A stretch of 64,000 nt of DNA from Stieleria maiorica. Lineage in GTDB: Bacteria > Planctomycetota > Planctomycetia > Pirellulales > Pirellulaceae. Of the stretch, positions 53,293-61,691 are shown piece by piece. Positions within the stretch are counted from its first letter, which is position 1; the number at the start of each line of letters is the position of its first letter. Below the pieces are notes generated by a model. It was not told the DNA's origin. It saw nothing but the letters and a program-made list of their open reading frames with translations, and ran no database searches. Where the stretch lies: NCBI RefSeq assembly GCF_008035925.1, contig NZ_CP036264.1, positions 2,972,443 to 3,036,442 on the forward strand, in the 5' to 3' direction. The position numbers were made by a program, and so were the translations under genes.

Positions 53293-53323
53293 CGCCGCCC
53301 GAGTGGTCAAGACTCGGGCGGCG
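53293..53323 (+). promoter_or_regulatory. Leader hairpin before the RadC-like gene
   Basis: CGCCGCCCGAG and CTCGGGCGGCG form an 11-bp GC-rich stem with a 9-base loop and no T-run; possible attenuator or RNA stabiliser. Confidence 0.4.
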
Positions 53324-53353
53324 ACTTGCTCGAACCCCCTAGAGGTTCTCACC

Positions 53354-54142
53354 GTGAACGATGATACCCGAAAACGCTTGGCGAAACGCCGCTACCGTTT
53401 CCTTTCCGACCCGTCGCATGGCTGGTTGCGCGTGCCGATGGCCGACATTGTGTCGCTGCGATTGGAGGACAGAATCAGTCGGTTTAGCTATGTCCGTGAT
53501 GCCATCGCATACTTGGAGGAGGACAACGACGCGCCCGCGTTCATCGCGGCGTATGTGACCGAATTCGGCCGCCGGCCGTCGATCACTGAAGCACCCCCGG
53601 CTAACAATGCATCGCGTGTGCGTGGCTATGGGGCGTGGAATCGTCGCAACGTGCTATTGAATGTCGAGCTCCGGCGGCAACGTGACAAGATCACCAATGC
53701 CCTCCCGGTGTTTGAAACGCGTCTCGCGAAGATTCACGAGGGATCGGGCCGCTATGAAACGCCGATCACATCAACGCACATCGCATGCGATACGCTTCCG
53801 GGTTTGCTGCACGACTACTTCGCGGACCGTTGCGATTGTGAGGAATTCGCGATTGTGACGTTGAACACTAAGCACGTGCCGACCGGCGTTGTCCGCATCA
53901 CCCGCGGAACGTTGGACGCGTCCCTAGTGCACCCGCGGGAAGTGTTCCGCGCTGCGATCGCAGCCAGCGCGGCCGCTATCATCCTGATTCACAATCACCC
54001 CTCGGGCGATACCACCCCGAGTCGGGAAGATAAAGCCGTGACGGACAAATTGACCGAATGCGGCAAAATGTTGGGCATTACGGTTTTGGATCACCTGGTG
54101 ATCGGTGGCGATCGCGCAACGAGCATCCGGGAGGCGGCATAG
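53354..54142 (+). CDS. RadC-family JAB-domain protein with extra N-terminal domain
   Basis: A 262-residue protein. The C-terminal ~110 residues are a RadC-type JAB/MPN metalloprotease-like domain: LIHNHPSGDTTPSREDKAVT provides the His-x-His and Asp metal ligands, and ITVLDHLVIGG follows. The N-terminal ~110 residues (SHGWLRVPMADIVSLRLEDR, YLEEDNDAPAFIAAYVTEF) match no domain I know. RadC-like genes are common on phages and islands, but their biochemical role is unresolved. GTG 53354 was chosen. It overlaps the next gene by one base. Confidence 0.8.
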   Translation: MNDDTRKRLAKRRYRFLSDPSHGWLRVPMADIVSLRLEDRISRFSYVRDAIAYLEEDNDAPAFIAAYVTEFGRRPSITEAPPANNASRVRGYGAWNRRNVLLNVELRRQRDKITNALPVFETRLAKIHEGSGRYETPITSTHIACDTLPGLLHDYFADRCDCEEFAIVTLNTKHVPTGVVRITRGTLDASLVHPREVFRAAIAASAAAIILIHNHPSGDTTPSREDKAVTDKLTECGKMLGITVLDHLVIGGDRATSIREAA

Positions 54143-54378
54143 TGAAAACGGCATCACAACTATCGTTTGACGATTTGCGGGGATTCGTCGCCTACGTTCA
54201 TCGTTTGACGTTTTTGGAAATAGACGATGACGGCGCGGTGATCGGCTGGAATGCTGACAAGTCGCTCGAAACGTGCGACTACGCTTCGCACATCGTTGCG
54301 GCATTCGAAACGCTGGGAATGGTGCCCGGTGATTCTGTCGAGCTCAATGCGGACGATTGCGGGGAGGGTGGAGAATAA
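54142..54378 (+). CDS. Small island protein of unknown function
   Basis: A 78-residue acidic protein from GTG 54142, overlapping the RadC-like stop (TAGTG) and the next start by one base each. It reads SQLSFDDLRGFVAYVHRLTF at the N-terminus and ends acidic. No domain recognised. The tight overlaps indicate one operon. Confidence 0.6.
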   Translation: MKTASQLSFDDLRGFVAYVHRLTFLEIDDDGAVIGWNADKSLETCDYASHIVAAFETLGMVPGDSVELNADDCGEGGE

Positions 54379-55076
54379 TGTTGCTACGTCAAAACGCCAA
54401 AATGGCGAAAACGTTGGTTGATACTGCAACGGGGCGCCCCTACTTGTCGGCTGGTGTCACGTTGGCGCCGCACAACCTGTCGGGGCACAACGTTTGCGCG
54501 GGGGCATCGAAGGGTTGCGCCGCATCATGCGTGCTATGGTTTGCGGGGTTGCGTGGTACGTCGACAAGTCGCAACGCGGCAACGCGTGACACGCAATGGC
54601 TATTCGGTCATCGTCGATCGTTCATCAACCAATTGAACCGCGATATCGCAAACCACGTGCGACGCGCGGAACGCGATCAATTCGTGCCTGTCGTACGCTT
54701 GAACGTTGCGAGCGACTTAGATTGGACAGACGTTATTGAACGATGGCCGGGGGTGCAATTTTACGATTACACGAAGATACGCTCCCGGTTTGCGTCCTAC
54801 TTGGCGGGGGAGCTCCCGCCAAACTACGCGTTGACGTTCAGCCGTCACGAGCGACACCATACCGCCACCATCGCAAGCTATTTGCGCCGCGGCGGGAATG
54901 TCGCCCAAGTGTTCGACGTCGAATACAACCCGCAATGCGGCCGCGTGGGGGGAGCTCCCCGCAACGGTCCGCATTCATGGCCGACAATGGCCGGTGATCG
55001 ATGGGGACAAGCACGACATTCGTCTACCGTCGATCGACGGCCGCGGCGTTGTTGTTGGTTTACGCTTAAAGGGTAA
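54378..55076 (+). CDS. Gp88-like phage protein, frameshifted near the end
   Basis: A 232-residue frame related to phage Gene product 88: LAPHNLSGHNVCAGASKGCA, FINQLNRDIANHVRRAERDQ, VVRLNVASDLDWTDVIERWP, VQFYDYTKIRSRF, YALTFSRHE. From about 54948 the reading frame loses resemblance; the family's usual end (WPVIDGDKHDIRLP, VVVGLRLKG) appears in the +1 frame and runs to 55137, where its stop overlaps the next start (GTGA). A run of six G at the switch suggests a single-base insertion, sequencing error or programmed slip. The function of Gp88 proteins is unknown; Cys pairs suggest a metal cluster. Confidence 0.72.
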   Translation: MLLRQNAKMAKTLVDTATGRPYLSAGVTLAPHNLSGHNVCAGASKGCAASCVLWFAGLRGTSTSRNAATRDTQWLFGHRRSFINQLNRDIANHVRRAERDQFVPVVRLNVASDLDWTDVIERWPGVQFYDYTKIRSRFASYLAGELPPNYALTFSRHERHHTATIASYLRRGGNVAQVFDVEYNPQCGRVGGAPRNGPHSWPTMAGDRWGQARHSSTVDRRPRRCCWFTLKG

Positions 55077-55133
55077 CAACGCGGCAAAGTCGCGTGCCCG
55101 AAAAACGAAGTTTGCAATTGGAGGGGGACACTC

Positions 55134-55292
55134 GTGAAACACTTACTTCAGCGCGTCGCCGCGTTTCTCTATCACGTGATCGATGCGCCCGAAACCTCCC
55201 CGGAAACGCGGGAGGCGGCGCAAGAGCTCTCGGGAGATATCACCGATGCGATAAACGGAAACTATCGGGAGGGTGACGACGAAGAGGAATAA
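55134..55292 (+). CDS. Small island protein, too short for usual calling
   Basis: A 52-residue protein from GTG 55134 (VKHLLQRVAAFLYHVIDAPE, ending in EGDDEEE). GGAGGGGGACA lies upstream, and its start overlaps the stop of the +1 frame of the Gp88-like gene by four bases. It is predicted helical and acidic. Function unknown. Confidence 0.5.
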   Translation: MKHLLQRVAAFLYHVIDAPETSPETREAAQELSGDITDAINGNYREGDDEEE

Positions 55293-56013
55293 CGGCTAGC
55301 GATAGTCGCGCAAATTAGAGGGGAACCCCAGCGCTGGGGAGTGTGACAGGTTCCGATCCAATGTGATCGGTCCGCGTTGCGCTCCCCTCGTTGCGTTTAC
55401 GGGGGAGCGTATCGCTACGCTCCCCCCGTTTTTTATGCGCTGATGATGCATCGCCCCCTACTCCCGCCGCGGCCGATAGCGGCCGCCTGTCGACTTGCTG
55501 GCCGCGATCCCCCGCAGACCGTCAACAACGGGCCGCCGGCATTCTTGAATCTAACAACGCGGCCGCCTCCCGCGTTTCTGGCAACGATGCCGGCGGGAGC
55601 TCCCCGCGGCGTTGCGGATTGCTGCAGCGCCGCCGGCGGCGGGATTCCTCCGCCTGTCGACGTGGACAATTCGAAACGAGGACAGGCGGGTGCGGAAATA
55701 TTTCAGAAATATTTTCCGGCCATCTCGGGCGCGGATAGCTTGCCGCTGCGCGGGACGATGCGCGCCGATTCACCCCGTAAAACGCGGGGAAAATGGCGGG
55801 GATCCCTGAAAACGCCACCCAGGCCCCCCACAGGGGATGCGGTGTAGCAGAGTTTTCGACCGTGCGTTTCGGTGTGCATTCCCGAGGGAATTGAGCGTGC
55901 CCGCGTCACAGAGCTTTATCGTCCGGATATTCCATATTTTTTGGCGTGATGCGAGATTCAAAATCGTTTCGATCGATCGCCGGTGACGTGATTCCAGGGG
56001 AAGGGGTGTCGTT
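55293..56013. other. Intergenic region between convergent island operons
   Basis: About 720 bp with a strong terminator at 55401. The GC-rich remainder has open frames in several registers but nothing recognisable. Confidence 0.45.
55401..55434 (+). terminator. Rho-independent terminator of the RadC/Gp88 operon
   Basis: GGGGGAGCGTA and TACGCTCCCCC form an 11-bp perfect stem with a TCGC loop, followed by CGTTTTTT. Confidence 0.85.
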
Positions 56014-57525
56014 TCAGCGACCAACGACAGCGCGAGGTTTGATCCTTCGCCTCGCTTGTTGGAGAGTCGCAAGTTTCCATTTGGCAAGACGTAGGATGTT
56101 TGCGATCGTGTCGTTCCAATTGGCGATCATGTCCTCGTAAGCGATTGCCAAGTCTGCGTCCGCGCGAAATACGCGTTCCGCTGCTGCGATTTGTTCTGTC
56201 GCATTTGCTGGGAACGGAACAGGTTTGTCTCGCGTCTCCGCTACGAACCACCCGGATTCACATGCGAGCCTCCAACTGGTTAACTGCGCATCAACATCGC
56301 GTCGGTAGAGATAGATTCGAAAACTGCGATCGCGTATCTCTTTGAATCCGTCCATCTGACGCTCGGATTCGAAGACCTTAAAGAGGTTGCAATAGCCCAA
56401 TCCCCGTGCTCGATTGGCAGCCGGTACCCCGGTCAATGTGGGGCTGAACCATTCACTTGCGGAAACCGCCTGAGGATGTGTCGCCAATGAGTCGACCAGT
56501 AGGTTGCTACCGGTTCTTGGGGTAGTCATCACCACGATCGGTTGAACCCAGGATCCATTGACCAGACGCTCAATCTGAGCGAGGCGTGTTGAATGGTCAG
56601 CGTTTGCGAAATGGATGATCTGAGCGTCATCAACCGATCGCCAAAACCGCTGGCCCATCCAATACTGAGAATTGAATCGTGTCGGCAGGTTGCGGATTGC
56701 GTGTCCGGCATCAACCGCTCGCACTTCAACCGACGATTGTTCTAACGTGTGCGTTGTTTCCGACACGCATTCGGGCGGGTGCCAAACGCTGGCGTGTTCT
56801 CGATCCATCAGAGCAACACCTGTGTTGTAGCATTGCAGTCGCTGGCCTTGCTTGCCGAGGATTCGGGCATCTTTTCTGAGGAACTTGTCGCTGCCAATGA
56901 ATGGGCGATCTGGGTGCATCCAGATTGCGCCACGCCCGCATCGTTCGAAAAGATTGGGGCACGTGTCTCGCACGTAGCAATCGATGTCCAGAAACAACGT
57001 GCGGTCATACTTTTCGGCGATCGATTCGACAGCGAACTTATTTGCGATTGGCCAAGCGGGGAATTGATCCCTGTCGATCACGACCAAATCGGCACCACAT
57101 CGATCGGCGTAAGCCTGCATTGGCGGCAGCGTTAATTCCCCAAGCTCCTTTGCCTGATCACCGATCATCGCTGTGACGATTGCCAGCGATCCGCCCTGGC
57201 ATTCGTGGCGAAACTCAGGAAACGCAATCTGGCAAACTTCATCGCGGGATTGATACTTCGGCGGATCGGCCAAGCACGCCAGCCCCTTAGCGTGGAAATA
57301 GGGGCCGATGTCACACGGCTTCTTGCCTGGGTGCAACTTTGGAATAAGCGTGCATCCTTTCGATCCGTTGACGCTGCCCCAGTGCTCGCAAGATTCGTTA
57401 CAGACTTTGCGAACGGCCTGCCGCCACTCCCATCGAGATGGATTGCCTGATGCTGCCGGACCTGATTTCCGGCAAACATGGTTCCCGCTATGAATCCGCC
57501 GGCAGTTCTCGCAAAACTCTTGCAT
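56014..57525 (-). CDS. Glycosyltransferase-sulfotransferase fusion
   Basis: A 503-residue protein in three parts. An N-terminal Cys-rich segment (FCENCRRIHSGNHVC, ESCEHWGSVNGSKGCTL) could bind zinc. Residues about 110-330 look like a GT-A glycosyltransferase: SLAIVTAMIGDQAKEL, YDRTLFLDIDCYVRDTCPNL with the DxD motif, and FNSQYWMGQRFW. From about 335 a PAPS-dependent sulfotransferase domain begins: VVMTTPRTGSNLLVDSLATH is the 5'-phosphosulfate loop, YRRDVDAQLTSWRLA supplies the 3'-phosphate site, and LAIAYEDMIAN follows. It would add a sugar and sulfate to one acceptor, perhaps a phage or cell-surface glycan. It ends the tail operon and overlaps the upstream gene by one base. Confidence 0.75.
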   Translation of the reverse strand: MQEFCENCRRIHSGNHVCRKSGPAASGNPSRWEWRQAVRKVCNESCEHWGSVNGSKGCTLIPKLHPGKKPCDIGPYFHAKGLACLADPPKYQSRDEVCQIAFPEFRHECQGGSLAIVTAMIGDQAKELGELTLPPMQAYADRCGADLVVIDRDQFPAWPIANKFAVESIAEKYDRTLFLDIDCYVRDTCPNLFERCGRGAIWMHPDRPFIGSDKFLRKDARILGKQGQRLQCYNTGVALMDREHASVWHPPECVSETTHTLEQSSVEVRAVDAGHAIRNLPTRFNSQYWMGQRFWRSVDDAQIIHFANADHSTRLAQIERLVNGSWVQPIVVMTTPRTGSNLLVDSLATHPQAVSASEWFSPTLTGVPAANRARGLGYCNLFKVFESERQMDGFKEIRDRSFRIYLYRRDVDAQLTSWRLACESGWFVAETRDKPVPFPANATEQIAAAERVFRADADLAIAYEDMIANWNDTIANILRLAKWKLATLQQARRRIKPRAVVGR

Positions 57526-58808
57526 CAGTTGATCGTGATTACCGTTGACGAATTTTCTGGCGTGTCGAGCGCGTTTGATGAGTTCAGAACCCTTGTCGGA
57601 ATCTCGCTTGGGTGGGTCACGTCGTAATCAAGTTCGATGTGCCATATAGCATCGCGCATCGTTTGCCCCGCTCGTCTCAGTGAAACTTCAAGGACCATCA
57701 CGCCGTCATCACATACCAACTCAGCAAAGATGACGTACCACCAACCGTAATAGTTGCCTGGGGCAAACTCGAATTCCCCATGGAGCTTCAGTAATTGCTC
57801 AGCCCAACACTTATGCCGCTCTTCGGTCGAAGGTCTTTTGAGCCAGAGCACCTCGTCGATGTCGTGTCCTCCCGTCGGCCCTGTTCCGTCCCAATCAGTA
57901 ATTTCAAGTCTCGCTTTGACGAATAGCGACTGTCGAGTGGGAAGTACCAAACACGTATCCGTTGGTGTCTCACAATTCCCCTCTTCATCGGTTGGGTCGT
58001 AGTAACTGCTTTCCGTGCGGCAAGTTTCTTCGCCTGGATCGTTGACCGATTGCAAAATGAATGATGTGTTAGTAGCCGTGAAGTCACCTTCGGTTTTGTA
58101 ACGGACGTAGACCTTTCGGGACGTGCAGCCAGGACGGGCAAAGACACACGGTTGTCCGCTCAGTGTTTCCACATCCGTCACCGCTGGACCGCCTTTCCAC
58201 CAAACCTGGGTGGCCACTCCAGCTTCGGGCCAGATTTGCGTGTTTGAGTTGCTGCTATCAGTGCCAAGCAGCAGAACACCGTCATAAGACTCAAGCCGTA
58301 ACCCATCAAACACAGATCCCGAATGATTCAGTGTCTGGATTGACGCGAACCCCCAGTCATCTACGTCGATTTCGCACGTTCCGGCGGTTGGGTCGCCTTC
58401 GTTAATCGTCGCCTCGCCAGAGTGCCACGCCAGCGACCAAGTCGGTTCCCAGAACGGAAGCGTAAATCCTGACTTTCGATCATAGGGGTACGATCCACCG
58501 ACGTAATCCCACGCGGCCTCGTTTTGAAACGTTATTGTTCCAATCGCGTCCGCATCATCATCACTAGGACTTTCGAGAAACAGGATTGTTGCGGTGCCGT
58601 CAAAATCGAAGTCTGCGGCGGGCGTCGGGTTGACTTCTGGTTGCTCGCCTTGGAACCAAAATCGGAAATTGCAAATGTCGATCGGCACCAAGATCGTCAC
58701 CGTCGTAACGCCACTATCGTCCGTTCGCTCCCACTTGCTTTCGTTGTCGCCTTCGGTAACCGTCAGGTCGACACAGCAGCAGCCGCTTCCGCTCAAGCAA
58801 TCGCCCAT
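57525..58808 (-). CDS. Phage structural protein, likely tail-associated
   Basis: A 427-residue acidic beta-rich protein with many Cys in the first part (CLSGSGCCC). Recognisable domains are absent; segments such as DDSGVTTVTILVPIDICNFRF and YVRYKTEGDFTATNTSFILQ look like repeated beta folds. It sits between the fusion gene and the small tail protein, sharing the operon. A receptor-binding or fibre-like role is inferred from position. Confidence 0.6.
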   Translation of the reverse strand: MGDCLSGSGCCCVDLTVTEGDNESKWERTDDSGVTTVTILVPIDICNFRFWFQGEQPEVNPTPAADFDFDGTATILFLESPSDDDADAIGTITFQNEAAWDYVGGSYPYDRKSGFTLPFWEPTWSLAWHSGEATINEGDPTAGTCEIDVDDWGFASIQTLNHSGSVFDGLRLESYDGVLLLGTDSSNSNTQIWPEAGVATQVWWKGGPAVTDVETLSGQPCVFARPGCTSRKVYVRYKTEGDFTATNTSFILQSVNDPGEETCRTESSYYDPTDEEGNCETPTDTCLVLPTRQSLFVKARLEITDWDGTGPTGGHDIDEVLWLKRPSTEERHKCWAEQLLKLHGEFEFAPGNYYGWWYVIFAELVCDDGVMVLEVSLRRAGQTMRDAIWHIELDYDVTHPSEIPTRVLNSSNALDTPENSSTVITIN

Positions 58809-58818
58809 CGCATCACCC

Positions 58819-59115
58819 TCAGCATAACTTCACGAGAACGATACCGAGTCCGTCAGCGCCGAGCATGATCACCAATCGGTCACCGACGACAATGTTGTTG
58901 TTGATCGCGTTGCGTGTGCGAACTGGGTCGGCAGTCGATTGTTCGCCGTATTGCCACTGAACCACCCCGGCACTCACATTCGATTCGGTGTACTCGATCG
59001 GCTTGGCATTGAAGAAATAGAATTTGTCTTCGCCGTCCGGACCGGCACCCTCCTCAAATGCCAGCGCAGTGCTCGTTGCGATCGCCTCAAATGCAAATCC
59101 GGGCCGTGGGTTCAT
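58819..59115 (-). CDS. Small tail-module protein
   Basis: A 98-residue protein. The segment VVQWQYGEQSTADPVRTRNA parallels LQWRYGDSVFAPGATAAAAV in the large protein encoded just upstream, and both are followed by hydrophobic VLIM/VIM strands. It may be a carbohydrate-binding or fold copy of the hub's first domain. Its start overlaps the stop of the large protein's gene (ATGA). Function unknown. Confidence 0.6.
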   Translation of the reverse strand: MNPRPGFAFEAIATSTALAFEEGAGPDGEDKFYFFNAKPIEYTESNVSAGVVQWQYGEQSTADPVRTRNAINNNIVVGDRLVIMLGADGLGIVLVKLC

Positions 59116-61259
59116 CGGACGGCCTCGGGTACGGGGACACGGGCGACCAGGGCGACGACATCCAGATCGTTATCAACCGCAGTGATGTGCATCGAGTAGG
59201 ACGGCGGCGATTCCGACTCGACAACCGGCGTTGAAACGCGGACCTCGTTGATCACCGCATTGACCGTCGTTCCGTTGATGGAACCGATCATCGCTCCCGT
59301 TTGGATGTTCAACTGTCGGCCAGTCCGGATTTTGGCGACCTTGCGGGCCGACAAGAAACGCTCGCCGGCCAGTGTTGCCAAAGCGGTCAGCATTTCGAAT
59401 GGATCGCGCAGCGTTCCGCCGTCACTGGTTTCCAACACGCCGAAGCGATCGTGACCGACCACGCATCCGGGGCTGATTTCGATGTGTTGCAGCCCCGGAT
59501 GCTCAAACGTGATGTACTTGCGGCGCACGAAGTCGGCCGACACTGATGCCGGCAGCCGGACCTCTGGTCGACGGTCGCCGACCATTGCGGCGGTAATCAG
59601 CATCGTTTCGCTGTCGATCTCGCCCCACATCTTCGGGTTCGTCTTTTCCGGATCACCATCATTACCCGTGAACGATGGCCGGTGAGCGTGCTGGGGAGCA
59701 CCTTGAACGTCGATCGTGAATCCGGGGCCGCGATCAAAGTAGGGACCGACACTGATATCGAAGTCGAGCGAATTCGGGTGTTTGACCCGCGAAGCACCGA
59801 TGTCAGTGAAGATGGTCTGCAGCTGCCAGTACTTCGTCGGATCATCCGGAGTTTCGATGTAAGCCAGGATTGGCAACGTGTGTCGGCCGCGGGACTCATC
59901 GACGGATGCAACCGATCCTGAATAATCGATCCCCCTGAACAACGGCAACCGGTCCATGAAATAGGTGTTGCCGAGATAGGGGATGTAGGCATCATCACCG
60001 GGATCCGATTTCCAGAACAGCGACTCACCGTTCAGTTCCCCATCCCAGTCGTCACGGATCGGGAAGTTTCTGTAGACGTCCTGATACTTCGTCAGAGATC
60101 GGAAAAACTGATTCCACTCCCGCTTTTCAGCGGCCGATGCCGACGCCCAGAAACCCTGTCCAGAATATGTCTCGTTGTACTCGGTCAGTTCCGCCGGCGT
60201 CCAACCATTGATCCACTCGTCACTGTATCGGAACGTTCCTACTGCGACTTCCCGTGGTCCTCGGACGATCACCTGGTCCACCGTGTCGGCATCATCCTCA
60301 TCGATCGATGAATCCGTCAATCGGTCAGACGAATGCGTCCACACCTGGATGTCATGATTGGCCGGCAAGTTGGTCACACCTGGCAGAACGACCGCGGCCG
60401 ATGCATGGGTGAAGAACTCGATATTGACCGCCGTCACCGTCGGCGGCGTCACCAGGGGATCAGTCCCGCTGATCGTTGGCATCACACGCCATCCGAGCAG
60501 CTGCTCGATCGACGCGATTTCAGATAAGCAGGTGAAGATCGACTTTTCATCCGTCTCCAATTTTGGGTGGTCCCAATCCGGAAGCCGATCAAAACCAACG
60601 ATCGACCACGGAATCGTGCCGGGGATCTCGGTCATCGTGGGCAAGTGGAACGTGGCCAGATGTTGGACAATGTCTTGGCTGGACCACCACTCGCGAGAAT
60701 CGACCGACGGATTCTCGAATGCGTAAACCGTCGGCGTCGGATCGGCATCGTTCACCTTGACCTTTGCCGAAGTCCGGTTGCCCTTGGTGTGAGCATTGAA
60801 GACTGCCCCACGGTCTTTTCGCTTCCACTTCGTCGCATCGCCAGGGTCGACGTGGACCGTCGAAGTGATCATCGAATACTGCAGTGCCCGATCGAATCCG
60901 AAACACGGGATCCGTTGCACGCCGCTGGCGCTATCCTCCTGGATGATCACCGCCGAGTCGGCGTACCCGAGCCACGACAGCCATTCGCTGGCCCCCGTCT
61001 GTTGCATGATCAAAACGTAGTAGCCTCGCGCCGTGACTTTCGGCACAGCGGCCGCTGCCGTCGCCCCCGGCGCAAACACCGAATCGCCATATCGCCACTG
61101 CAGCGACGCCACACTGACCTGTGGTGCGACCGCCCAAACAATCTCTTCGACGATCAGGTTCGGCGCATACGCAAACGCATCAGCCCACGTCGCCTTGGTA
61201 AATACCAAGATCTTCGCATTGGTCGGATTGCCGAGAGAATTCAGGTCGATCGTCGACAT
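59112..61259 (-). CDS. Large tail/baseplate-hub-like phage protein
   Basis: A 715-residue protein. A first ~100-residue domain (LVFTKATWADAFAYAPN, SLQWRYGDSV) is followed by segments like SIVGFDRLPDWDHPK, ISPGCVVGHDRFGVLE and RTGRQLNIQTGAMIGSINGT, which suggest a hub or tail-spike architecture. Late tail proteins of this length commonly bind the tape-measure end and the small adaptor genes nearby. No lysozyme motif is seen. Position between the tape measure and the end of the tail operon supports a baseplate role. Confidence 0.6.
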   Translation of the reverse strand: MSTIDLNSLGNPTNAKILVFTKATWADAFAYAPNLIVEEIVWAVAPQVSVASLQWRYGDSVFAPGATAAAAVPKVTARGYYVLIMQQTGASEWLSWLGYADSAVIIQEDSASGVQRIPCFGFDRALQYSMITSTVHVDPGDATKWKRKDRGAVFNAHTKGNRTSAKVKVNDADPTPTVYAFENPSVDSREWWSSQDIVQHLATFHLPTMTEIPGTIPWSIVGFDRLPDWDHPKLETDEKSIFTCLSEIASIEQLLGWRVMPTISGTDPLVTPPTVTAVNIEFFTHASAAVVLPGVTNLPANHDIQVWTHSSDRLTDSSIDEDDADTVDQVIVRGPREVAVGTFRYSDEWINGWTPAELTEYNETYSGQGFWASASAAEKREWNQFFRSLTKYQDVYRNFPIRDDWDGELNGESLFWKSDPGDDAYIPYLGNTYFMDRLPLFRGIDYSGSVASVDESRGRHTLPILAYIETPDDPTKYWQLQTIFTDIGASRVKHPNSLDFDISVGPYFDRGPGFTIDVQGAPQHAHRPSFTGNDGDPEKTNPKMWGEIDSETMLITAAMVGDRRPEVRLPASVSADFVRRKYITFEHPGLQHIEISPGCVVGHDRFGVLETSDGGTLRDPFEMLTALATLAGERFLSARKVAKIRTGRQLNIQTGAMIGSINGTTVNAVINEVRVSTPVVESESPPSYSMHITAVDNDLDVVALVARVPVPEAVR

Positions 61260-61268
61260 TGCGTTTTC

Positions 61269-61691
61269 TTACGGGTTGCTGACGGCGTACATCGTCCACT
61301 GGCTGACCATCCGCAGAACCGGACTGAAACTGGTGTATCCGGCTGGTCGATACCCGTACCAGGCCGGCGACACATTCCAGTTGACGATGCGTGCCTGGGT
61401 GACCGCGAACGTGTGTCCGCCCGGCAACGAATATTGGATCGCCGAGCCGTTGACATACTCCGTCAACGAGACTTCGGTCCCGATCTTCCCGCGAACGGTG
61501 TTCCGCTCGGCCACCAATAACGACGGGTTAGTGAACCGAACCAGAGTCAACGTGAATGCCGGCGATCGCTCCTGTGTGACCTGGATACCGATTCCGTCGA
61601 TCGACTGTGAGCGGAAGGGAATCGCATCCTTTTCTGGCAACAGGATCTCACCGATTTTCAAATCGAATTCAACAGCGTCAATCAAAATCAT
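61269..61691 (-). CDS. Tail-module protein of unknown function
   Basis: A 140-residue protein (LIDAVEFDLKIGEILLPEKD, then AFTLTLVRFTNPSLLVAERN). It is beta-rich. It overlaps the tape-measure gene by four bases (ATGA), so it belongs with the tail operon, in the place of distal-tail proteins in other siphoviruses. No signature to confirm that. Confidence 0.58.
   Translation of the reverse strand: MILIDAVEFDLKIGEILLPEKDAIPFRSQSIDGIGIQVTQERSPAFTLTLVRFTNPSLLVAERNTVRGKIGTEVSLTEYVNGSAIQYSLPGGHTFAVTQARIVNWNVSPAWYGYRPAGYTSFSPVLRMVSQWTMYAVSNP

Larger units (their letters stand above)
53013..53353. other. Intergenic region before the RadC-like operon
   Basis: It holds an 18-bp perfect palindrome (53265-53282) and a strong hairpin (53293-53323). 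No gene seen. Confidence 0.5.

Noticed and set aside
55377-55909. Several frames of 65-156 codons in the GC-rich gap
   Set aside because: They overlap in many registers and have Pro/Arg-rich shadow composition; a terminator lies among them.
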